Below, piece after piece: positions 1 to 5,928 of a stretch of DNA of 15,812 bases. Under the pieces are notes generated by a model that was not told the DNA's origin, ran no database searches, and worked only from the letters and a program-made list of their open reading frames with translations. Location of the stretch: the NCBI GenBank assembly GCA_019312705.1, contig JAFDCW010000017.1, positions 1 to 15,812 on the forward strand, given 5' to 3'. Numbering within the stretch: position 1 is the first letter of the stretch; the number at the start of each line of letters is the position of its first letter. The translations under genes were made by a program, and so were the position numbers. The DNA comes from Deltaproteobacteria bacterium (GTDB lineage Bacteria > Myxococcota > Polyangia > Polyangiales > B10-G4).

Positions 1-43
1 CGATGACCGCCAGCAGGATCAGTAGCGCTACGTACTCTCCCAT
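1..43 (-). CDS. 5' end of a leftward gene, hydrophobic N-terminus (partial)
   Basis: On the minus strand an ATG at 43-41 opens a frame that stays open to the window edge. It encodes MGEYVALLILLAVI, a short polar start followed by a hydrophobic helix. A strong Shine-Dalgarno (GGAGGGG) lies 2-4 bases upstream, which is the main support that this is a real start. A short polar lead running straight into a membrane helix is how small integral membrane subunits such as NuoA (complex I subunit A) often begin, but 14 residues are too few to identify the family. The gene is transcribed divergently from the sensor kinase locus to its right. Confidence 0.5.
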   Translation of the reverse strand, partial: MGEYVALLILLAVI

Positions 44-181
44 TACCCCTCCAGGCGGCGCGGACCTTGGCACCTTTTAGGGTGCGTGTCAGGTGCTCCG
101 TAGGAGGGGCCCTACGGCTCCTGGGATTCGTATGAGAGGGGCCTCTTGGTATAGGCTGCTCGCCAGGGAATTCGTGCAGCG
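44..181. promoter_or_regulatory. Divergent intergenic region with inverted repeats
   Basis: This 138-base gap separates two divergent genes, so it should hold both promoters. It contains three inverted repeats: CCGTAGG (98-104) with CCTACGG (111-117); GCACC (70-74) with GGTGC (81-85), where GCACCT (70-75) could alternatively pair with AGGTGC (91-96); and AGAGG (135-139) with CCTCT (142-146). A TATAGG hexamer at 150-155 could be a -10 element for the rightward gene, but I see no good -35 partner. The repeats could be operators or leader hairpins. No function is assigned. Confidence 0.35.
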
Positions 182-712
182 ATGAGTGGCGAGAGCAGGG
201 ACGTGTCCTGGCGGGCGGTGGCCGCCGTGGTCGAGGCGCTGGAGCGTGACGACAAGGACCTCTCTCGCTTGGCCGATGGCACTGCCCGGACCCTCGCCGA
301 GCTGCGCCGTGGCACTGGCTCCTGGGATTGGGATTCCTTCGCGCACTTCCTGAAGAACGTGGGGGAGTTGGTGGGAGGGGAGGACGTTCTCGATGCGCTC
401 GGGCGCGCTTTGCTCAGCGTGGAGTCTTGGGGCTTCGTACAGCGCATAGCCCGCTACACTCTGACCCCGAGCCAGCTTTTCAGCGCGGGCACGCGAGTCT
501 TTGCCCCGGCGGTTTTTCCCTGCATCGAGCACGACGTTCGGGACGTTCCTCCCCGCGGCTTCGAAGTGAAGCTGCGCATCCCGACGGATCGCTCTGAGAG
601 TGAGGAGTTCTTCTTCATCTCCCGAGGACAGCTTCGTTCCATCCCGAGTGTGCTCGGTCTCCCGGATGCAGAGATGCAGGCGGAGATCACGGGTCGTCAA
701 GGCACCTATTGA
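182..712 (+). CDS. N-terminal fragment of a sensor histidine kinase (ends at an in-frame TGA)
   Basis: Encodes 176 residues. The fold appears helical in the first half (about 10-95), followed by an alpha/beta part ending in a segment of the type GLPDAEMQAEITGRQGTY. From memory, similar domains sit at the N-terminus of PAS-containing histidine kinases in Myxococcota, where the equivalent strand runs on as TY-R-V-x-x-PPS. Here the frame stops at TGA (710-712), but the same frame then continues VQFPPSPSIPRL without another stop into the kinase ORF at 770. The Arg codon expected there would be CGA, one transition from TGA. I therefore read this as the 5' part of a single gene spanning 182-1945, broken by a nonsense codon or a base-call error. 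If the stop is real, the product is a stand-alone sensor-domain fragment. The start ATG has only a weak upstream AGGGA. Confidence 0.6.
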   Translation: MSGESRDVSWRAVAAVVEALERDDKDLSRLADGTARTLAELRRGTGSWDWDSFAHFLKNVGELVGGEDVLDALGRALLSVESWGFVQRIARYTLTPSQLFSAGTRVFAPAVFPCIEHDVRDVPPRGFEVKLRIPTDRSESEEFFFISRGQLRSIPSVLGLPDAEMQAEITGRQGTY

Positions 713-769
713 GTCCAGTTTCCTCCCTCTCCATCGATTCCCCGCCTCGCCCTACGGTGGATTCGAGCG

Positions 770-1945
770 ATGGCGGCGTCGCCCAGCGGCCTGACCGACC
801 TGCTCACCGATTACCGCGACTTCACGGAGAGCATCGAACAGGGCGAGCGCAACCGTCGAGACATGATGGCGTTCGTCGACCGGCTTCCGGACGGCGTTTC
901 GTTTCAGGACGGCCGGCGTGTCGTCTACGCCAACTCCGCGATGCTGGAGATCCTCGGTCGTGATGCCTCCGAGGTCATCGGTCATTCGGTGTTCGAGTTC
1001 ATCCACCCCGACGACCACGGAGATACTGAAGAACGCCTCGCGTTGAAGGACGACTACCCGGATGAACGTGTCGACGTTCGCATTCGACGCCCTGACGGGT
1101 CGACGGTCATCACGACCCTCCAGCGCGGCCAGTGGGTCGATTTCGAGGGTCGGCGGGTGCGACTCACCGTGTGCCGTGACGTGACTGAGGCGCGACGCAT
1201 GCAAGCCCAGCTCATGCAGAGCGATCGCATGGCGTCCCTCGGCACCCTCGCGGCGGGGGTGGCCCACGAAATCAACAATCCCCTGGCTTGGCTGCACAAC
1301 GCGGCCCTGGCCCTCGACCGTGATATCGGTCGCCTCAGCTCCGAGGAACCGCCCACCCGAGACGAGGTCGAGCGAATGCGCGAGTCGGTCTCCGCCGCCC
1401 TCGAGGGCACCTCTCGAGTACGTATGATCGTTCAGGATCTACGCACGTTCTCACGCCCCGACGACGAGTCGGTCGAGTCCGTCGACGTCCGCGACGTGCT
1501 GCGGGGGGCCATTCGGGTGTCGTCCAAGGAGCTGAGCTCCCGGGCCGAGGTGCGGGAGGACTACGGAGACGTGCCGCGGGTCATCGGCAACTCGGCCCGC
1601 CTGGGGCAGGTCTTCCTCAACTTGATCCTCAACGCGGCCCAGGCCGTCGATCAAGGGGCGACAGACAAGAGCGAAGTCGGCGTCCGGGCATACCAGGACG
1701 GTGAAAACGTCGTCGTCGAGGTTCAGGACGCGGGCCGGGGCATCCCCGGTCATCTCTTGCCTCGGATCTTCGAGCCTTTCTTCACCACCAAGGGTGGCGA
1801 CGGAACCGGTCTCGGACTCGCCATCTCCCACCGCATCGTCACCCGCCTCGGCGGCCGCATCGAAGTCGAGTCCGTCGAAGGGGAGGGCACGCTCTTTCGC
1901 GTCGTGCTCTGCGCCGTGCCCTCGTCCCTCTCCGGACTTCAGTAG
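770..1945 (+). CDS. PAS domain sensor histidine kinase (NtrB/ZraS-like catalytic core)
   Basis: A 391-residue cytoplasmic-type kinase with no membrane segment. A PAS domain spans about 33-140 (DRLPDGVSFQDGRRVVYAN, then the FIHPDD segment). The HisKA dimerisation helix follows, with phosphoacceptor His166 in GVAHEINNPL. The HATPase_c domain shows the N-box (NLILNAAQA, 284-292), the G1 box DAGRGIP (320-326), the F-box EPFFTT (335-340) and the G2 box GTGLGLA (345-351). All residues needed for ATP binding and autophosphorylation are present. No receiver domain or response-regulator gene is visible in the window, so it would act as an orphan kinase. The ATG at 770 may not be the original start: the frame is open upstream to a TGA at 710-712 and beyond it into the 182-712 domain. 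A GGTGG at 756-760 could allow internal initiation. Its 3' end overlaps the convergent fadJ by 7 bases. Confidence 0.88.
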   Translation: MAASPSGLTDLLTDYRDFTESIEQGERNRRDMMAFVDRLPDGVSFQDGRRVVYANSAMLEILGRDASEVIGHSVFEFIHPDDHGDTEERLALKDDYPDERVDVRIRRPDGSTVITTLQRGQWVDFEGRRVRLTVCRDVTEARRMQAQLMQSDRMASLGTLAAGVAHEINNPLAWLHNAALALDRDIGRLSSEEPPTRDEVERMRESVSAALEGTSRVRMIVQDLRTFSRPDDESVESVDVRDVLRGAIRVSSKELSSRAEVREDYGDVPRVIGNSARLGQVFLNLILNAAQAVDQGATDKSEVGVRAYQDGENVVVEVQDAGRGIPGHLLPRIFEPFFTTKGGDGTGLGLAISHRIVTRLGGRIEVESVEGEGTLFRVVLCAVPSSLSGLQ

Positions 1946-4125
1946 AACGTGGCGCCGTCCTTGGCCTTCTCGACGAGCAGCGGCGCGGGCTCGAAGCGCG
2001 CGCCGTAGCGGTCGCGGTAGTGCTCGATCCGCTCGAGTACTTGCGGGGCTCCGACCGCGTCCACGTAGCGGAAGGGCCCGCCCCGGAACGGTGGGAAACC
2101 GAGGCCAAAGATCGCGCCGATGTCCCCGTCGCGGGGGCTCCGGAGGATGCCTTCGCAGAGGCAGTGGATGGCTTCGTTGACCATCTGGAGGGTGCAGCGT
2201 TCGGTGATCTCCGCTGACGGGACCTTGTTCGTAGGCTTGACCCCGAGGAGCGCATAGACGCTCTCGTCGACGACCCGATCGCCCTTCTTGTCGTCGCCGT
2301 AGTGGTAGAAGCCGCGGCCGTTCTTGCGGCCCTTCCGGTCGTCCTGGACGAGCTTGTTTATTCCTTCCGGGGCCTGCATGCGCTGCCCGAACTCCGCGAG
2401 CAAGATCTTGCCGACCTTCGCGCCGACGTCGATGCCGACCTCGTCGGTTAGCTTGATCGGGCCGACGGGATAGCCGAAGTCCATCAGCGCGTCGTCGATG
2501 CGGTCGACGGCGGCGCCCTCGCTCAAGACGTGGGCGGCTTCGTTCATGAACGGGGCGAGGATCCGCGTCGTGTAGAAACCGACCCCGTCGCGGACGACGA
2601 TGACGGTCTTGCCCTGGGCTTTGCCGAGGGCGACGCAGGTCGCGGTCACCCAGTCCGCCGTCGCCTCGGTGGTGATGATCTCGAGAAGCGGCATCTTGTG
2701 CACCGGCGAGAAGTAATGCATGCCGATGACCGTCTCGGGGTGCGCACTGCCTTCGGCGATGCGGGTGATCGGCAGTGACGACGTATTCGAGGCGAAGATG
2801 GTGTCTTTGCCGGTCGCCGCTTCGGTGTCCTGAAGCACGCGGTGCTTCACCTCGAGGTCCTCGAACACCGCTTCGATGATGACTTCTGCGTCACCGAGCC
2901 CGTCGTAGCTGGTCGTGCCGCTGATCATGGTCATGAGGCGGTCGGCATCGAGCTTCGTGATGCGCCGGCGCTCGAGGCGCTTGTCGACAATCTCCCGCAC
3001 GTAGCTGAGGCCCCGGAGAACGCCTGCGTCGTCCCGGTCCTTGATGCGCACCGGCACCTTGGCGATGCTGCTGGTGACGTAGGCGATGCCGCCGCCCATG
3101 AGTCCGGCCCCGAGCATGCCCACCTTCGTCACCGGTCGGGCCGAGACACTCTCGTCGTCAACCCCGGAGTCCTTCTTGAGCGCGGTCGTCGCGAAGAAGA
3201 TGCTCATCAAGGCTGCTGCCTCGGGGCTCACCGTGAGCTCACCAAAGAGCCGCCGTTCGGCTTCGAGGCCCGCATCGAAGCCGTCCGCGAGGCCGGTTCG
3301 TACCGCTTCGAGGATCTTCTCGGGGGCCGGGTAGTTTCCCCGGGTCTTCGCCCGCAGCTGCTTTACGGCCTGGTCGAAGAGCACCTTCCGGCCGAGGGGG
3401 TTCTTGGTGAGGGCGAGCTCCTGGAGCTCGTCCGTGTCGGGGAGGTGCAAGTGCCCCCCCTGGTCGTCGTCGGCCACGGCGCCGGCGAGCTTCTGGGCGG
3501 TTTCGATGGCGACCTCGAGGAGGATGGCCTGGGGCACCACCTCGTCGACGAGGCCCATGCGCTTGGCGCGCTTGCTGTCGATCTGCTTGCCGGTGAGCAT
3601 CAGGTCGAGGGCCTTCTGCACCCCGATCAGTCGTGGCAGGCGCTGCGTGCCCCCGGCGCCGGGCAGCAAGCCGAGCTGTACTTCCGGGAGGCCCAGCTTG
3701 GTCTTTCGGTGGTCCGAGGCGACTCGGGCGTGGCAAGCGAGGGCGACCTCGAGGCCGCCGCCGAGGCACGGGCCGTGAATCGCCGCGACTACGGGTTTGC
3801 CGAGGGCTTCGACGCGATTCAGCGCGCCCTGGCCGCGGTGGCTTATCTCGGTCGCGTCGGCCGCCGTCTTGGCGGCCTCGAGCATCGAGATGTCCGCCCC
3901 GGCGATGAAGCTGTCGGTCTTGCCCGAGGCAAATACGATCGCCCGGACGTCGTCGGCCGTCGACAGCTCGCCAAAGAGGGCGTCGAACTCGTCGGCGAAG
4001 CGTGCGTTCAGCGTATTCATCGTGGCGCCGGGCACGTCCATCAGGACTACGGCGACGCCGTCGTCGCGGCGTTCGACCCGGAAGGATTCGGCGCCGGTAT
4101 CGGAGTTCTCGCTCTTCGTGGTCAT
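1939..4125 (-). CDS. fadJ: Fatty-acid oxidation multifunctional protein: enoyl-CoA hydratase / 3-hydroxyacyl-CoA dehydrogenase
   Basis: About 728 residues, the usual length for the FadJ/FadB alpha subunit. It hydrates 2-enoyl-CoA and oxidises the 3-hydroxyacyl-CoA with NAD+ in beta-oxidation. The crotonase half (about 15-290) has the oxyanion segment around GPCLGGGLEVA and the two catalytic Glu at 126 and 148 (GLPEVQLGLLPGAGGTQRL). The dehydrogenase half starts near 333 with the Rossmann motif GAGLMGGG. It has the catalytic His469 in GMHYFSP and the C-terminal helical domain with DEVGIDVG. The start ATG (4125-4123) overlaps the fadI stop as TGATG, with GGAGG seven bases upstream inside fadI, so the two are co-translated. 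A longer open frame extends upstream through fadI in another frame and is not coding. The 3' end converges on the kinase gene with no space for a terminator. Confidence 0.95.
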   Translation of the reverse strand: MTTKSENSDTGAESFRVERRDDGVAVVLMDVPGATMNTLNARFADEFDALFGELSTADDVRAIVFASGKTDSFIAGADISMLEAAKTAADATEISHRGQGALNRVEALGKPVVAAIHGPCLGGGLEVALACHARVASDHRKTKLGLPEVQLGLLPGAGGTQRLPRLIGVQKALDLMLTGKQIDSKRAKRMGLVDEVVPQAILLEVAIETAQKLAGAVADDDQGGHLHLPDTDELQELALTKNPLGRKVLFDQAVKQLRAKTRGNYPAPEKILEAVRTGLADGFDAGLEAERRLFGELTVSPEAAALMSIFFATTALKKDSGVDDESVSARPVTKVGMLGAGLMGGGIAYVTSSIAKVPVRIKDRDDAGVLRGLSYVREIVDKRLERRRITKLDADRLMTMISGTTSYDGLGDAEVIIEAVFEDLEVKHRVLQDTEAATGKDTIFASNTSSLPITRIAEGSAHPETVIGMHYFSPVHKMPLLEIITTEATADWVTATCVALGKAQGKTVIVVRDGVGFYTTRILAPFMNEAAHVLSEGAAVDRIDDALMDFGYPVGPIKLTDEVGIDVGAKVGKILLAEFGQRMQAPEGINKLVQDDRKGRKNGRGFYHYGDDKKGDRVVDESVYALLGVKPTNKVPSAEITERCTLQMVNEAIHCLCEGILRSPRDGDIGAIFGLGFPPFRGGPFRYVDAVGAPQVLERIEHYRDRYGARFEPAPLLVEKAKDGATFY

Positions 4126-5423
4126 CAGACGGCCTCCAGGATGATGGCTGCGCCGAGGCCGCCGGCTGCGCACGCGGTACAGAGACCGAACTGGCCGCCC
4201 TTGCGCCGGAGTTCGTGAAGGGTCTGGGTGATCTGTCGCGCACCGGTCGCGGCGAAGGGGTGGCCGATGGCGATCGAGCCGCCGGTCGTATTGAACTTGT
4301 CCCAGTCGACCTCGCCGATGCGCTCGCTGCGCCCGAGGTGCTCTTCGGCCCAGACCTGGCTCTCGAAGGCCTGCGTATTGGACAGGACCTGGGCGGCGAA
4401 GGCTTCGTGCATGTCGATGAGATCCATTTCGGCGAGGGTGAGCTTCGCCGCGTCGAGGGCCTTGGGCGTCGCGTAGCTCGGTCCCATGAGCATCTGGCCC
4501 CGGGGGTCGAGGCCCGCGAAGGCGTAGCTGCGAATGTACCCGAGGACCTCGAGGCCCATCGCCTTGGCTTTGTCCTCCCGCATCAGGAGCAGCGCCGACG
4601 CCCCGTCGGTGAGGGGTGAGCTGTTCGCGGCGGTGATGGTCCCGTGTTTCCGGTCGAAGACGGGACGCAGTTTCGCATACGCCTCGAGCTCCGAATCCTC
4701 GCGTACGAGGTTGTCTTTTCGGACCACCTCGCCGTATTTTGGCGGGACGTAGAACGGCATTACCTCTTCGTCGAAGTGCCCCTCGGCCCAGGCCTTCGCG
4801 GCCCGGTTGTGGCTCCGGTGGGCGACCTCGTCCTGGGCGCTCCGGGAGATGTGGTTCTCCTTGGCCATCTTCTCCGCCGACTCGCCCATGGTCAGCCCCG
4901 TCGAGAGCTCCTTGAGGGCGGGGGGGACGGGCACGAGGTCGCGGGGCTTGAGCTTCTTGAACGCCGCGATGCGGTCCCCGAGGGAGCGCGCCTTGCTCGC
5001 CCGGATGAGGGCGTCGGCGAGCTTCTTCGATACGGCGATGGGCACGTCCGACGAGCTGTCGGCGCCCCCGGCGATGCCGCACTCGATGGCGCCCGCGCCG
5101 ATGGCCTGGGCGACGTTGACCGTCGACTGATAGCTCGTCGCGCAGGCGCGGGAGACGCTGTAGGCGTCGATGTCTTGGGGCAGGCCCGTGCCGAGCACAA
5201 TCTCCCGGGCGATGTTGGGCCCCGAGAGCGAGGGCACGACCTGGCCGTAGACGACCTGTTCGACTTCGCGGGGGTTGATGCCGACCCGCTGAATTAGCTC
5301 CCCGACGACGGCCTTACCGAGGTCGAGGGCCGACAGATTTCGGTAGACCGTGCTCTGCTTTGCAAAGGGCGTTCTGAGCCCCGAAACCACTGCGACGCGT
5401 TGCCCCGTTTTCGCTTTCGCCAT
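4125..5423 (-). CDS. fadI: Acetyl-CoA acyltransferase (3-ketoacyl-CoA thiolase), beta subunit of the trifunctional complex
   Basis: 432 residues, matching FadI, which cleaves 3-ketoacyl-CoA with CoA to acetyl-CoA plus a shortened acyl-CoA. The nucleophilic Cys94 lies in [10 protein letters not shown]. The active-site His of the HEAFAAQVL segment, His388 in [10 protein letters not shown] and the second catalytic Cys418 in [12 protein letters not shown] are all present. The FadI-type sequence, rather than FadA-type, and its pairing with a downstream FadJ-like gene indicate a FadIJ complex. The start codon at 5423 gives [15 protein letters not shown], a typical thiolase beginning. It is the first gene of a two-gene operon. 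The region just upstream holds palindromes that may serve for fatty-acid-responsive control. Confidence 0.95.
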   Translation of the reverse strand: MAKAKTGQRVAVVSGLRTPFAKQSTVYRNLSALDLGKAVVGELIQRVGINPREVEQVVYGQVVPSLSGPNIAREIVLGTGLPQDIDAYSVSRACATSYQSTVNVAQAIGAGAIECGIAGGADSSSDVPIAVSKKLADALIRASKARSLGDRIAAFKKLKPRDLVPVPPALKELSTGLTMGESAEKMAKENHISRSAQDEVAHRSHNRAAKAWAEGHFDEEVMPFYVPPKYGEVVRKDNLVREDSELEAYAKLRPVFDRKHGTITAANSSPLTDGASALLLMREDKAKAMGLEVLGYIRSYAFAGLDPRGQMLMGPSYATPKALDAAKLTLAEMDLIDMHEAFAAQVLSNTQAFESQVWAEEHLGRSERIGEVDWDKFNTTGGSIAIGHPFAATGARQITQTLHELRRKGGQFGLCTACAAGGLGAAIILEAV

Positions 5424-5444
5424 GTTTTCCCGTGCTTTTCTTGG

Positions 5445-5466
5445 TTCGTGGCGCCATCGCCACGAA
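5445..5466. promoter_or_regulatory. Perfect 9-bp-arm palindrome upstream of fadI
   Basis: TTCGTGGCG (5445-5453) and CGCCACGAA (5458-5466) are exact reverse complements separated by CCAT. The element ends 21 bases upstream of the fadI start. Its position and symmetry fit an operator for a dimeric repressor, such as the TetR- or GntR-family regulators that commonly control beta-oxidation genes. It could also form a strong leader hairpin in the fadI mRNA. The cognate regulator is not in the window. Confidence 0.5.
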
Positions 5467-5480
5467 TGAATGGTGATTCA
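5467..5480. promoter_or_regulatory. TGAAT-N4-ATTCA inverted repeat upstream of fadI
   Basis: TGAAT (5467-5471) and ATTCA (5476-5480) form a perfect 5-bp-arm palindrome directly adjacent to the 9-bp-arm palindrome. The half-site resembles the TGAATGA...TCATTCA type of operator known for the Bacillus FadR (YsiA) fatty-acid regulator, though shortened here. That resemblance is from memory and untested. Confidence 0.35.
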
Positions 5481-5483
5481 GAA

Positions 5484-5516
5484 GTCCTAGGTGCTCCCCA
5501 TGACGCGGCGTGTCAA
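5484..5516 (-). promoter_or_regulatory. Candidate promoter for fadIJ
   Basis: On the minus strand a perfect TTGACA (5516-5511) is followed by a CTAGGAC stretch at 5490-5484. The spacing of about 20 bases is longer than the 17 typical of sigma-70, and the -10 match is poor, so only the -35 hexamer is convincing. The palindromes at 5467-5480 and 5445-5466 would lie near or just downstream of the transcription start, as expected for repressor sites. Confidence 0.3.
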
Positions 5517-5541
5517 GGCCGGCCCAGGAGGTTGGCTGCGT

Positions 5542-5778
5542 TCAGCCCGGATTCCGCTGCAAAAGTCCGGATGATCGTACGGAGTTGAGCAGCGCCGTCA
5601 CCGTCGTGAATCGTTCCAAGACCTCTCGGGCCCGGGCCGTGGCCACCTCGGGATCCTTCGAGCTGCTCGAAGCTGCGATGGTTACTTCCCGCACCAGGAT
5701 CCCGAGTTCGTCATGGAACGCCGCGAGTTCCTCGACGCTATCGAAGGTGAGTGACCTGGCAGTTGGATCGATTTGCAT
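5542..5778 (-). CDS. Small uncharacterised helical protein
   Basis: 78 residues from the ATG at 5778 (MQIDPTARSLTF...). An in-frame ATG at 5814 would add 12 residues (MHASAVPRSERH). Neither start has a good Shine-Dalgarno, and I prefer the shorter form because the extension looks unlike a protein core. The product has no membrane segment and no Cys. It is predicted mostly helical: an acidic helix around VEELAAFHDELGILVREV, a Ser/Lys loop, then a helix around AREVLERFTTVTALLNSV. I recognise no family. It lies between the fadI promoter region and the divergent cytochrome operon, and could belong with either or neither. Confidence 0.5.
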   Translation of the reverse strand: MQIDPTARSLTFDSVEELAAFHDELGILVREVTIAASSSSKDPEVATARAREVLERFTTVTALLNSVRSSGLLQRNPG

Positions 5779-5928
5779 ATGTCGTTCGCTTCTAGGCACA
5801 GCGCTCGCGTGCATCCGTTTCTGGGACCGGCCTCATCGGTCCGCAAGATCCTTCCGCCCTGGTTGTTCGTATCGCGCCATTTAGTCGTTGAACAATATCG
5901 TGATACCGCGAATATGGGCCCGGATCTG
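5779..5928. promoter_or_regulatory. Upstream region of the multihaem cytochrome operon
   Basis: This gap is AT-richer than its surroundings and should hold the promoter for the nine-gene rightward run. It contains two overlapping inverted pairs: TTGTTC (5863-5868) with GAACAA (5890-5895), and GTATCGCG (5869-5876) with CGTGATAC (5899-5906, one mismatch). TTGAAC at 5888-5893 could be a -35-like element, but I see no clear -10. These pairs may be an operator. Confidence 0.3.

Noticed and set aside
116..329. 13-base direct repeat GGCTCCTGGGATT at 116-128 and 317-329.
   Set aside because: One copy lies inside a coding region, and a repeat of this length is expected about once by chance in a window this size.
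710..712. TGA as a selenocysteine codon.
   Set aside because: The sensor domain gives no reason for selenocysteine, I see no obvious SECIS-like stem directly downstream, and the expected residue at this point appears to be Arg.
2842..4218. 458-codon rightward open frame antisense to fadJ.
   Set aside because: It is an antisense shadow of a clearly coding gene in high-GC DNA, with no recognisable domain.
4126..5082. Leftward open frame extending fadJ upstream through fadI (apparent 1047-residue protein).
   Set aside because: The extra part is an Arg/Pro/Gly-rich shadow of fadI in another frame. The FadJ N-terminus begins at ATG 4125 with a Shine-Dalgarno and a TGATG overlap.
5534..5547. Hairpin GGCTG-CGTT-CAGCC at the end of the small leftward gene as a terminator.
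   Set aside because: The stem is only 5 bp and no T-run follows on either strand.
5773..5928. Upstream extension of the octahaem cytochrome (52 additional codons).
   Set aside because: It would bury the signal peptide and overlap the divergent small gene. ATG 5929 gives a proper lipoprotein signal.
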